Assembly (NCBI GenBank): GCA_964250215.1
Contig: CAXUEX010000117.1
Span: 1-8,990 of the forward strand
DNA length: 8,990 nt
Direction: 5' to 3'
DNA from: DAIDJM01 sp964250215
GTDB taxonomy: Bacteria; Pseudomonadota; Alphaproteobacteria; Acetobacterales; Acetobacteraceae
Below the pieces are notes generated by a model. That model made no database searches and was not told the origin of the DNA. It saw only the letters and a program-made list of their open reading frames with translations. Below, piece by piece: positions 1-6,653 of this stretch (the stretch's first letter is position 1; the number at the start of each line of letters is the position of its first letter). The translations under genes and the position numbers were made by a program.

Positions 1-517
1 CGCCGCCCAGCACCGGTGCCGCAGCGCCCATTCCCGCGCCGGTGGCGGCCCAGATGCCGATCGCTCGGCCCTTGGCTTCGCCCGTGAAATGCTTACCGAG
101 CAGCGCCAGACTGTTCGGCATCAGCAACGCGGCACCCGCGCCTTGCAGCAGCCTTCCGCCGAGCAGCGCCGCGAGGTTCGGCGCGGCGGCGCAGGCCAGC
201 GAGGCCAGCGCGAACAGCGCGATGCCGGCCACGAGCAGGCGTCGCCGGCCGAACCGGTCGCCCAGCGCGCCGCCCAGCAGCAGCAGGGCACTGAGCGGCA
301 GCAGATAAGCGTTCACGATCCATTGCAGGCCGGCGGGATCGGCCGCCAGACTGTGGCCGATCGCGGGCAGGCCGACATTCACGACCGAGCCGTCGATGAA
401 AGCCAGGCTGGAGGCGAGTATCGAGGTGGCAAGCACCAAAGGCGGGCGGCCGGCGGGCGGTTTGGCGCGCGCCGGGCGGATCGCGGCCCGGTCGCAGGCG
501 GGATGCAAGGCGGTCAT
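1..517 (-). CDS. DHA2-type MFS efflux transporter, N-terminal part (cut by left edge)
   Basis: This is an inner-membrane proton-driven drug or metabolite exporter of the major facilitator superfamily, DHA2 (14-helix, EmrB/QacA-like) branch. About 172 codons are visible and the C-terminal part lies outside the window. A basic, proline-rich head of about 25 residues precedes helix 1. Then come the motif FIDGSVVNVGLPAI (about residues 40-53, the DHA2 motif D1) and the loop 2-3 signature GGALGDRFGRRRLL (about 82-95, motif A). A motif C-like GAAAPVLGG sits at the truncation, corresponding to helix 5. The ATG at 517 is the first start after an in-frame TGA and has GGAAG a few bases upstream. It follows gapR by 47 bases on the same strand with no hairpin between, so co-transcription is possible. 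The substrate cannot be read from this part. Family is secure; subfamily is likely. Confidence 0.88.
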   Translation of the reverse strand, partial: MTALHPACDRAAIRPARAKPPAGRPPLVLATSILASSLAFIDGSVVNVGLPAIGHSLAADPAGLQWIVNAYLLPLSALLLLGGALGDRFGRRRLLVAGIALFALASLACAAAPNLAALLGGRLLQGAGAALLMPNSLALLGKHFTGEAKGRAIGIWAATGAGMGAAAPVLGG

Positions 518-564
518 GCGCTTCCGTCAGCCAGCTCCGGCTGCGACGACGGAATGGCGGCGCA

Positions 565-825
565 TCACATGCCCAACGCGCGGCGATACAGATCGAGCAG
601 GGTTTCCTGTTCCTCCACCTCGGCCGGTTCCTTGCGGCGCAGGGTTACGAGCTGGCGGATGACTTTCGTATCGAACCCGGCGCTTTTCGCTTCCGCGTAG
701 ATATCCTTGATGTCGCCGGCCAGCGCTTTGCGTTCCTCCTCCAGCCGCTCGATGCGTTCGATCAGGGAGCGCAGGCGTTCCACCGCGATGCCGCCGCTCT
801 TGGCTTCCGTTTTGGCTTCCGACAT
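565..825 (-). CDS. gapR: GapR family nucleoid-associated protein (DUF2312)
   Basis: This is an 86-residue DNA-binding protein of the DUF2312/GapR family. In Caulobacter, GapR binds AT-rich, overtwisted DNA as a tetramer and helps topoisomerases ahead of replication and transcription. The charged coiled-coil N-terminal half (about residues 14-45, ERLRSLIERIERLEEERKAL) is followed by the family core DIYAEAKSAGFDTKVIRQLV (41-60), a basic patch TLRRKEP, and the C-terminal LDLYRRALGM. Length matches the family (about 80-90 residues). The ATG has a strong AGGGGGA ribosome site four bases upstream. It lies 48 bases after the DUF1244 gene and 47 before the MFS gene, all on one strand. Family assignment is very secure. 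The exact Caulobacter function is carried over by homology. Confidence 0.93.
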   Translation of the reverse strand: MSEAKTEAKSGGIAVERLRSLIERIERLEEERKALAGDIKDIYAEAKSAGFDTKVIRQLVTLRRKEPAEVEEQETLLDLYRRALGM

Positions 826-873
826 TCTTTCCCCCTGGCGGCCGCGGGCGGATAGCTGCCGGGGCCGCAGCGG

Positions 874-1131
874 TCAACCGGCGCTGGGGGGTTGGTGCCT
901 GGCGCGCCATTCCCCGTACGGCATGCCGTAGATCGTTTCGCGTGCGGCGGAATCGCCGATTTCGATGCCGCGTTCGGCGGCGGCTTCGCGATACCAGCGG
1001 CTGAGGCAATTGCGGCAGAAGCCGGCCAGGTTCATCAGATCGATGTTCTGCACATCGTTGCGCTCACGCAGATGATGAACAAGCCGGCGGAACGCGGCGG
1101 CTTCGATTTCGGTGCGCTGCTTCTCATCCAC
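874..1131 (-). CDS. DUF1244 (SMc04008-like) small protein
   Basis: This is an 85-residue conserved alphaproteobacterial protein of unknown biochemical role. The family core is obvious: EIEAAAFRRLVHHLRERNDV (about 8-27), then QNIDLMNLAGFCRNCLSRWY (28-47) with a CxxC pair at Cys39 and Cys42 that could bind metal or be redox active, then YGMPYGEW (68-75). I chose the GTG at 1131 because family members begin just before the EAAAFRRL block and because AAGGA lies eight bases upstream. ATGs at 1167 and 1197 would add 12 or 22 residues without family similarity. It is transcribed divergently from pyk and leads the gapR unit. Similar grouping with pyk and DUF2312 is known in rhizobia and relatives. 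Function is not known. Confidence 0.87.
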   Translation of the reverse strand: MDEKQRTEIEAAAFRRLVHHLRERNDVQNIDLMNLAGFCRNCLSRWYREAAAERGIEIGDSAARETIYGMPYGEWRARHQPPSAG

Positions 1132-1139
1132 GATGGCGG

Positions 1140-1144
1140 TCCTT
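1140..1144 (-). promoter_or_regulatory. Ribosome binding site that decides the DUF1244 GTG start
   Basis: AAGGA on the minus strand ends eight bases before the GTG at 1131. This is good Shine-Dalgarno spacing and supports the short 85-residue form over the upstream ATGs. Confidence 0.6.
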
Positions 1145-1170
1145 ATCGACGGGGGCGGAAGGCGCATGAT

Positions 1171-1200
1171 TTGGCGTCTGCCCGGCCCGTCCGCCATAGT
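1171..1200 (+). promoter_or_regulatory. Candidate sigma-70-type promoter for pyk-zwf-ggt
   Basis: TTGGCG (1171-1176) and CATAGT (1195-1200) each match four of six positions of the -35 and -10 consensus and are 18 bases apart. Transcription would start near 1207, about 20 bases before the pyk GTG. This is the only plausible pair I saw in the 95-base divergent region. In GC-rich DNA such matches are weak evidence. Confidence 0.3.
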
Positions 1201-1205
1201 GGCGG
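1191..1205. repeat. Small perfect dyad over the candidate pyk -10 box
   Basis: CCGCCA-TAG-TGGCGG has six-base perfect arms around a three-base centre. It overlaps the candidate -10 box and would suit a repressor site, although short GC dyads also arise by chance. Confidence 0.35.
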
Positions 1206-1226
1206 CCCTTCCAGGACCGAGATGCC

Positions 1227-2657
1227 GTGCCCCGACCCCGCCTGCGCCGCCATCGCCGCACCAAGATCGTCGCCACGCTCGGCCCCGCCAGTTCTTCCCC
1301 CGAGATCATCGAGCGGCTTTTCCGGACCGGGGCCGACGTGTTCCGGCTGAATTTTTCGCACGGCACGCATGAAGGCCACGCGGCGGCGATCGCGACGATC
1401 CGGGCGCTGGAGGCGGCTGCCGGGCGGCCGATCGGGATCCTGGCCGATGTGCAGGGGCCAAAGCTGCGCATCGGGCGGTTCGGCGGCGGTCGCGTGCATC
1501 TTACGCAAGGCCAGGCGTTCCGGCTGGATGCCGATCCGTCACCGGGCGGCGCGCGGCGGGTGCAGTTGCCGCATCCGGAGATTCTGGCGGTTGCAGCCGC
1601 GGGCACGTCGCTGCTGCTGGACGATGGGCGGGTGCGGCTGCGGGTGGCGCGCAACCGGGGCGATCATTTGGAGTGCGAGGTGATGGCGGGTGGCGCGCTT
1701 TCCGATCGCAAGGGCGTGAATGTGCCGGACATGGTGCTGAAGATTCCGGCTTTGACCCCGAAGGACCGCGTCGATCTGGATTTTGTGCTGGCGCAGGGCG
1801 TGGATTTTGTCGGGCTTTCGTTCGTGCAGCGGCCGGAGGATGTGGCGGAAGCGCAGGAGATCGCGGCGGGACGCGCGGCGATTGTTGCTAAGCTGGAAAA
1901 GCCGCAGGCGCTGGAGCGGCTGGAGGAAATTCTGGCACTGGCCGATGCGGTGATGGTGGCGCGCGGGGATTTGGGCGTGGAGATGCCGCCCGAGGAGGTG
2001 CCGATTGCGCAGAAGCGGATTGTGCGCGCGGCGCGGGAACAGGCAAAGCCCGTGATCGTGGCGACGCAGATGCTGGAGAGCATGATCGCCTCGCCTTCGC
2101 CGACGCGCGCCGAGGCGACGGATGTGGCCACCGCGGTGTTCGACGGGGCGGATGCGGTGATGCTATCGGCCGAGACGGCGGCGGGGCAGTATCCGGTGGA
2201 GGCGATCGACATGATGGACCGGATTGTCACGCGCGTGGAACAGGACGACGGCTGGCGGCATTGGACGGATGCGAGCCGTCCGGCGCGGTCGGGCGAGATT
2301 TCCGGGGCGATCGCGGCGGCGGCGGCGGATATTGCGCGCACCATCGGGGCGCGGGCGATTGCGGCGTTCACCGCCAGCGGCGCCACCGCGCTACGCTTGG
2401 CGCGCGAGCGGCCGGGGCCGCCGATCCTGGGCATCACGCCTTCGCCCGAAGTGGCGCGGCGACTGGCGCTGGCCTGGGGCGTGCACGCGGTGGTGGCCGA
2501 GGATGCGACCGGCATGACGGATGCCGTGAACCGGGCGATGCGACTGGCGCGCGACGAAGGGCTGGCAAAGCACGGCTGCTCGATCGTGGTGGCGGCGGGA
2601 ATGCCGTTCGGCCAATCGGGGACGACGAACGCGTTGCGCGTGGCGATCGTGAAGTAA
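1227..2657 (+). CDS. pyk: Pyruvate kinase
   Basis: This cytoplasmic enzyme converts phosphoenolpyruvate and ADP to pyruvate and ATP, the last step of lower glycolysis and of the Entner-Doudoroff route. The 476 residues match the usual bacterial length. Visible are FRLNFSHG (39-46; Arg40, Asn42, Ser44), the linker ADVQGPKLRIG (73-83), a B domain from about 85 to 170, the catalytic block IVAKLEKP (219-226; Lys222 and metal ligand Glu224), ARGDLGVE (245-252; Asp248), ATQMLESM (279-286; Thr280), MLSAETAAGQYP (312-323), and the C-terminal domain ending GQSGTTNALRVAIVK. Lys79 stands where K+-dependent enzymes carry Glu (rabbit Glu117). The start is GTG: AGGA lies ten bases upstream and RRTKIVATLGPAS follows at the normal distance. 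It heads the pyk-zwf-ggt unit. Very secure. Confidence 0.97.
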   Translation: MPRPRLRRHRRTKIVATLGPASSSPEIIERLFRTGADVFRLNFSHGTHEGHAAAIATIRALEAAAGRPIGILADVQGPKLRIGRFGGGRVHLTQGQAFRLDADPSPGGARRVQLPHPEILAVAAAGTSLLLDDGRVRLRVARNRGDHLECEVMAGGALSDRKGVNVPDMVLKIPALTPKDRVDLDFVLAQGVDFVGLSFVQRPEDVAEAQEIAAGRAAIVAKLEKPQALERLEEILALADAVMVARGDLGVEMPPEEVPIAQKRIVRAAREQAKPVIVATQMLESMIASPSPTRAEATDVATAVFDGADAVMLSAETAAGQYPVEAIDMMDRIVTRVEQDDGWRHWTDASRPARSGEISGAIAAAAADIARTIGARAIAAFTASGATALRLARERPGPPILGITPSPEVARRLALAWGVHAVVAEDATGMTDAVNRAMRLARDEGLAKHGCSIVVAAGMPFGQSGTTNALRVAIVK

Positions 2658-2661
2658 GGAG
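2656..2661 (+). promoter_or_regulatory. Ribosome binding site of zwf, overlapping the pyk stop
   Basis: AAGGAG begins inside the pyk TAA stop and ends seven bases before the zwf ATG. This is near-ideal and suggests re-initiation by ribosomes leaving pyk. Confidence 0.75.
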
Positions 2662-2668
2662 CGCGCGC

Positions 2669-4147
2669 ATGGCCGATATCGTTCCGGTTCCGGATTTCGA
2701 TGTTATTGTGTTCGGCGCCACTGGCGATCTGACGCTGCGCAAGCTGCTGCCGGCGCTGTACCACCGTTTTCGCGATGGCCAGTTCTCTGATCGGTGCCGG
2801 ATCATCGGCGCAGCGCGTTCCAATCTGAACGACAGGAGCTACCGCGAACGGGCGCGCACGGCGTTGGCCGAGCATGTTCCCGCAGACGAATTCTCGGCCG
2901 ATACCTGCGAGGCCTTCCTGCGGCTGGTGCATTACGCGCGTACGGATGGCGCCGGCGATGCGCATTGGCAGAGCCTGCCGGCCTTGCTGAAGCAAGCGCC
3001 GGAGCGCATCCGGGTGTTCTATCTTGCCACGTCGCCTTCTATCTATGGTGCCATCTGCGGCAATCTTGCGGCGCAAGGGTTGATCACCGTGTGTTCCCGC
3101 GTGGTGCTGGAAAAGCCGATTGGCCACGACCTGGCTTCGGCGCGCGAGATCAATGATCAGGTGGGTCGGGTTTTCACCGAGACGCAGATTTTCCGCATCG
3201 ACCACTATCTGGGCAAGGAAACGGTGCAGAATCTGCTGGCGCTGCGCTTTGCCAATCTGATGTTCGAGCGGCTGTGGGACTCGGATGCGATCGACCACGT
3301 GCAGATCACGGTGGCGGAAACCGTGGGCGTGGAGCAGCGCGGCGATTACTACGACCGTTCCGGCGCGCTGCGCGACATGGTGCAGAACCATCTGCTGCAA
3401 CTGGTTTGCATGGTGGCGATGGAGTCGCCGATCACGCTGGAGGCGGATGCGCTGCGCGACGAGAAGCTGAAAGTGCTGCGCGCGCTGCGGCCCATCGCGG
3501 CGCATGAAGTGGGGCATATCACCGTGCGCGGCCAATATGCGGCCGGCGCGATCGACGGGCACGGCGTGACGGGATATCTGGCCGATCTTGGACCGGACCG
3601 GAGCAGCGATACAGAGACCTTCGCAGCCGTGAAGCTGGAAGTGCGCAACTGGCGCTGGGCCGGCGTGCCGTTCTATCTGCGCAGCGGCAAGCGGCTGCCG
3701 CAGAAAGTGAGCGAGATCGTGGTGCAGTTCAAGGCGATTCCGTTTAACGTGTTTCCGCGGGAGGCGGCGGAGATGCAGCCGAACCGCCTGGTGGTGCGGT
3801 TGCAGCCGCAGGAGGGGATACGGCTGCAGATGATGACCAAGGATCCGGGGCCAGGCGGCTTGCACTTGCGCCCCGCCGACCTGGATATCAGTTTCGAGAA
3901 GGCGTTTTCGGTGCGCTATCCCGACAGTTATGAACGGCTACTGATGGACACGGTGCGCGGCAACGCGACATTGTTCATGCGGCGCGACGAGGTGGAGGCG
4001 GCTTGGGGCTGGGTGGAACCAATCCTGGAGGCCTGGGCGGCTTCCGGCGAGCGGCCGCGGCCGTACGCGGCGGGATCGTGGGGGCCGACCGCCGCCATTG
4101 CGTTGGTAGAACGGGATGGTCGGACGTGGCACGAGGAGTTGGGATGA
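2669..4147 (+). CDS. zwf: Glucose-6-phosphate 1-dehydrogenase
   Basis: This cytoplasmic enzyme oxidises glucose 6-phosphate to 6-phosphogluconolactone with reduction of NADP+ (or NAD+), the entry to the pentose phosphate and Entner-Doudoroff pathways. Its 492 residues match the family. The N-terminal Rossmann motif FGATGDLTLRKL is at 15-26. EKPIG is at 149-152, the substrate-binding signature RIDHYLGKE at 176-184 (His179, Lys183), and the catalytic-base region RDMVQNHLLQ has His241. Arg50, after the second beta strand (IIGAAR), is placed to contact the 2'-phosphate and favours NADP+. The C-terminal half carries YLRSGKRLP (337-344) and the late block DSYERLLMDTVRGNATLF (419-436). ATG lies 11 bases after the pyk stop. 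Its TGA overlaps the ggt ATG. No lactonase or dehydratase gene is beside it. Very secure. Confidence 0.97.
   Translation: MADIVPVPDFDVIVFGATGDLTLRKLLPALYHRFRDGQFSDRCRIIGAARSNLNDRSYRERARTALAEHVPADEFSADTCEAFLRLVHYARTDGAGDAHWQSLPALLKQAPERIRVFYLATSPSIYGAICGNLAAQGLITVCSRVVLEKPIGHDLASAREINDQVGRVFTETQIFRIDHYLGKETVQNLLALRFANLMFERLWDSDAIDHVQITVAETVGVEQRGDYYDRSGALRDMVQNHLLQLVCMVAMESPITLEADALRDEKLKVLRALRPIAAHEVGHITVRGQYAAGAIDGHGVTGYLADLGPDRSSDTETFAAVKLEVRNWRWAGVPFYLRSGKRLPQKVSEIVVQFKAIPFNVFPREAAEMQPNRLVVRLQPQEGIRLQMMTKDPGPGGLHLRPADLDISFEKAFSVRYPDSYERLLMDTVRGNATLFMRRDEVEAAWGWVEPILEAWAASGERPRPYAAGSWGPTAAIALVERDGRTWHEELG
4133..4138 (+). promoter_or_regulatory. Ribosome binding site of ggt inside the end of zwf
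   Basis: GAGGAG lies within the last zwf codons, five bases before the ATG at 4144. It selects that ATG, rather than the internal ATG at 4174, as the ggt start. Confidence 0.65.
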
Positions 4148-5910
4148 GATTGCGGCTTATCCGAAGTTCCATCATGCGATTTCTGTTTTGGCTGCTGTTT
4201 CCCGCGCTGGCCATGGCCGCCGATCCCGCGCCCGTGGCTTCGCGCGGCGGCATGGTGGTGACGGCGCAGCGCCTGGCATCGGAGGTGGGCGCCGACATTC
4301 TGCGGCACGGCGGCAATGCCTATGACGCGGCGGTGGCGGTGGGATATGCGCTGGCGGTGGTATATCCCGAGGCCGGCAATCTGGGCGGTGGCGGCTTTAT
4401 GACGTTGCGGCAGGCCAATGGGCATGCCAGCTTCATCGATTTTCGCGAAAAGGCGCCGCTGGCGGCCACCGCGAAGATGTTCCAGGATGCAAGCGGACAC
4501 CTGATTCGGAGCGCCGCGCGCACCGGCTGGAAATCGTCCGGCGTGCCGGGATCAGCGGCGGGGCTCGAATATATCCGCACGCATTACGGCACGATGGATC
4601 GCGCGACGCTGATGGCGCCGGCCATCCGGCTGGCGCGCGACGGGTTCGTGCTGAGCCAGGGGGACGCCGGGATTTTCGCGATCATGACGCCGTATTTGCG
4701 CCAGGATCCGGCGACCGCCGCGATTTTCCTGCACGACGGCGCGGCACCGGCGCCGGGCGACCGATTGCTGGAGCCGGAGCTTGCAAGCTCGCTGCAAGCG
4801 ATTTCCGACCGGGGGCCGGATGCAGCGCTGTACCATGGCCCGATTGGCGCGGCCATTGCGGCGGCTAGTGCTGCAGGTGGCGGGCTGATCACCGCGGACG
4901 ATTTCGCGCGCTACCACGTGCGGGAAATGCCTCCCGTGCAATGCGCGTATCGCGGCTATCAAGTGATCTCCGCGCCACCGCCGAGTTCTGGCGGCACCAC
5001 GATGTGCGAAATTCTCGGCATCCTGAGCGGCTACGATCTGCACGCTATGGGCTTTCATAGCGCGGCCGAAACGCACGTGCTCGTGGAAGCGATGCGCCGC
5101 GCCTTCATCGACCGGAACGACAAGCTCGGCGATCCGGATTTCTGGAAGAACCCGGTGGCCGAGCTGATCGGGCCGGAGCACGCCAAAGCTCTGCGTTCTT
5201 CGATCGATCCGGTGCGCGCCACGCCCACCGCCGATGTGCCGGGGGCGCAGAGCGAGGGCGAGAACACGACGCATTTTTCCATCGTGGATCGCGCCGGCAA
5301 TGCGGCGGCGGTAACCTACACGCTGAATGCCTGGTTCGGGTCGGGGCATGTGGCCGGACATACCGGCATCGTGATGAACGACGAGATGGACGATTTCACC
5401 ACGAAGCTCGGCGCGGCCAATATGTTCGGGCTGGTGCAGGGCGCGGCGAACGCGATCGCGCCGGGCAAAACGCCGCTGAGCTCCATGGCGCCCACCATCG
5501 TGACGCGCAATGGCAAGCTCGCGATGGTGGTGGGATCGCCGGGCGGATCGCGCATCATCACCATCGTTTTGGAAGCGATCGTGAATGCCGTGGATCATGG
5601 CATGAACATCCAGGAGGCGATTGACGCGCCGCGCATTCACGAGCAGGGGCTGCCGGATGTGGTGCAGCTCGAGCGCGGCGCGCTTTCGCCGGATACGCGA
5701 GCCATTCTGGAAGCGCGCGGGTATAAATTTCGCGATGCCGGATACTGGGGCTGCGCGGAGGGTATCACGGCGGGCGGCCCGACGCTGGCGAACGAGAACA
5801 ATGGCAGCGAATCCGCCCTGCCGATGATCGCGGCTCCGGAAGCGGGCGCGATCCTGTTCGGGGCGCATGATGTGCGGGGCGGCGCGGGCGCGGCCGTGCC
5901 GGAGAGGTAG
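4144..5910 (+). CDS. ggt: Gamma-glutamyltransferase (exported, self-processing)
   Basis: This periplasmic Ntn-hydrolase cleaves the gamma-glutamyl bond of glutathione and related compounds and transfers glutamyl to water or amino acids. The 588 residues match the family. Residues 1-25 are a signal peptide: Arg-rich start, hydrophobic FLFWLLFPALAMA, likely cut after AMA. The precursor should self-cleave before Thr375 in ENTTHFS, giving large and small subunits. Substrate residues are recognisable: Arg101 (FREKAP), Asn395 (TYTLN), Asp417 (EMDDF), Ser446/Ser447 (PLSSM) and the GSPGGSR loop at 464-470. A lid loop like that of E. coli is present (421-440), but with Phe428 in place of its Tyr444, and Glu414 replaces its Gln430. 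The ATG overlaps the zwf TGA (ATGA), so translation is probably coupled. Identity very secure; the signal cleavage site is probable. Confidence 0.96.
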   Translation: MRLRLIRSSIMRFLFWLLFPALAMAADPAPVASRGGMVVTAQRLASEVGADILRHGGNAYDAAVAVGYALAVVYPEAGNLGGGGFMTLRQANGHASFIDFREKAPLAATAKMFQDASGHLIRSAARTGWKSSGVPGSAAGLEYIRTHYGTMDRATLMAPAIRLARDGFVLSQGDAGIFAIMTPYLRQDPATAAIFLHDGAAPAPGDRLLEPELASSLQAISDRGPDAALYHGPIGAAIAAASAAGGGLITADDFARYHVREMPPVQCAYRGYQVISAPPPSSGGTTMCEILGILSGYDLHAMGFHSAAETHVLVEAMRRAFIDRNDKLGDPDFWKNPVAELIGPEHAKALRSSIDPVRATPTADVPGAQSEGENTTHFSIVDRAGNAAAVTYTLNAWFGSGHVAGHTGIVMNDEMDDFTTKLGAANMFGLVQGAANAIAPGKTPLSSMAPTIVTRNGKLAMVVGSPGGSRIITIVLEAIVNAVDHGMNIQEAIDAPRIHEQGLPDVVQLERGALSPDTRAILEARGYKFRDAGYWGCAEGITAGGPTLANENNGSESALPMIAAPEAGAILFGAHDVRGGAGAAVPER

Positions 5911-5911
5911 T

Positions 5912-6202
5912 TCAGCGCTTGCCGCGCAATTTCAGGCTCGCGTTGTTCAGCGTTCGGAGCCGATCTGGGTCAGCAAGGGTCTGTTCGGCAATGCGCACGG
6001 CGCGCGCGAGGATCTCGTCCAGCGCGTGGCGCATTGCCGGACGTTCAATCACCTGATGCCAGGGGCGGCCGCACGCCGCGTCCAGGCAAACCCGCATGAA
6101 GCAGTGGTCCTGCGAAATCGGCCAGCCGTGCTGTCTCGCCATTGCCGGCAACTGGCGGCGCGTGAGATCGAGCCAGCGCGCGATGAGATCAGCGCGATCC
6201 AC
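5912..6202 (-). CDS. Conserved hypothetical protein, 96 residues, after rnhA
   Basis: I cannot assign a function. The protein is soluble-looking and mostly helical by composition, with no signal peptide or membrane segment. The distinctive block is HGWPISQDHCFMRVCLDAAC (25-44), containing Asp32-His33-Cys34 and two more cysteines, then GRPW and ERPAMRH, and a basic tail ending SLKLRGKR. I recall similar small proteins being labelled GCN5-like acetyltransferases, but no acetyl-CoA motif is visible and 96 residues is too short for that fold, so I do not adopt the label. The start taken is GTG at 6202, with AGGA nine bases upstream. A TTG at 6211 would add three residues. It overlaps the end of rnhA by 14 bases, so it is the last gene of that unit. 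Its stop lies one base from the ggt stop. Confidence 0.7.
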   Translation of the reverse strand: MDRADLIARWLDLTRRQLPAMARQHGWPISQDHCFMRVCLDAACGRPWHQVIERPAMRHALDEILARAVRIAEQTLADPDRLRTLNNASLKLRGKR

Positions 6203-6653
6203 CGAGCGCAATCCTGGCTTCCGTCGCCAGCCGGTCCACGCGATCGTTCATCGCGTGCCCGGAATGTCCACGCACCCATAGCCATTCCACCTGATGCGGC
6301 GCCGAGGCGGCGAGCAGGCGGCGCCAAAGATCCACATTGGCCACTGGATCGCCGGCCGCGTTGCGCCAGTTGCGGCGCACCCAACCTTCGTGCCAGCGCG
6401 TGATACCCTGGCGCACATATTCGCTGTCGGTGTGCAGCCGCACCGCGCAGGGGCGGCGCAACGCTTCCAGCGCGGCGGCCGCGGCCGTGAGTTCCATGCG
6501 GTTGTTGGTGGTGACGGGATCGGCGCCGGAGAGTTCGCGCTCGCTCGCCGCGTAACGCAGCACCGCGGCCCAGCCGCCGGGGCCGGGATTGGGTTTGCAG
6601 CCGCCGTCGGTCCATATCTCGACGACGCTCGCGGGGTCAGATTCCGTAGGCAT
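6189..6653 (-). CDS. rnhA: Ribonuclease HI
   Basis: This cytoplasmic endonuclease cuts the RNA strand of RNA:DNA hybrids (R-loops, primers). The 154 residues match the E. coli length. All four metal-binding carboxylates are visible: Asp16 in TDGGCKPNPGPGGW, Glu54 in NNRMELTA, Asp76 in HTDSEYV and Asp140 in NDRVDRLA. The catalytic-loop His130 is present in RGHSGH. The basic-protrusion region (TRWHEGWVRRNWRNAAG, 85-101) that helps hybrid binding is present, so this is the RNase HI rather than the archaeal-like short type. The ATG has GCGGAA a few bases upstream. Its first 17 bases overlap the end of thrB and its last 14 overlap the next gene, indicating one polycistronic message. The thrB-rnhA order is typical of Alphaproteobacteria. 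Very secure. Confidence 0.96.
   Translation of the reverse strand: MPTESDPASVVEIWTDGGCKPNPGPGGWAAVLRYAASERELSGADPVTTNNRMELTAAAAALEALRRPCAVRLHTDSEYVRQGITRWHEGWVRRNWRNAAGDPVANVDLWRRLLAASAPHQVEWLWVRGHSGHAMNDRVDRLATEARIALGGSR

Noticed and set aside
89..700. Plus-strand open frame of 203 codons
   Set aside because: It is low-complexity Gln/Arg/Gly sequence opposite the MFS gene and gapR, both of which have clear family motifs.
855..871. GCTGC/GCAGC hairpin between the DUF1244 gene and gapR as a terminator
   Set aside because: It has only five-base arms, a poor loop and no T-run. The genes are closely spaced on one strand and are more likely to be co-transcribed.
2313..2327. (GCG)5 trinucleotide run inside pyk as a phase-variable repeat
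   Set aside because: It encodes an alanine run in the C-terminal part. Slippage of whole triplets keeps the frame, and such runs are common at this GC content.
1664..3865. Open frame of 733 codons on the minus strand, opposite pyk and zwf
   Set aside because: It mirrors two certain genes. Its translation is rich in Arg, Ala, His and Ser with no family motif, as expected for the antisense frame of GC-rich coding DNA.
4003..4143. Upstream ATG at 4003 that would extend ggt by 47 residues
   Set aside because: The extension lies wholly inside zwf, lacks family similarity and would bury the signal peptide. The ATG at 4144 has a good ribosome site.
4552..5868. Open frame of 438 codons on the minus strand, opposite ggt
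   Set aside because: It is an antisense shadow of ggt: Arg/His-rich, with no recognisable domain and no ribosome site context.
5912..6211. GCN5-related acetyltransferase label for the small protein after rnhA
   Set aside because: No acetyl-CoA binding motif (Q/RxxGxG/A) is visible and the protein is too short for the fold.
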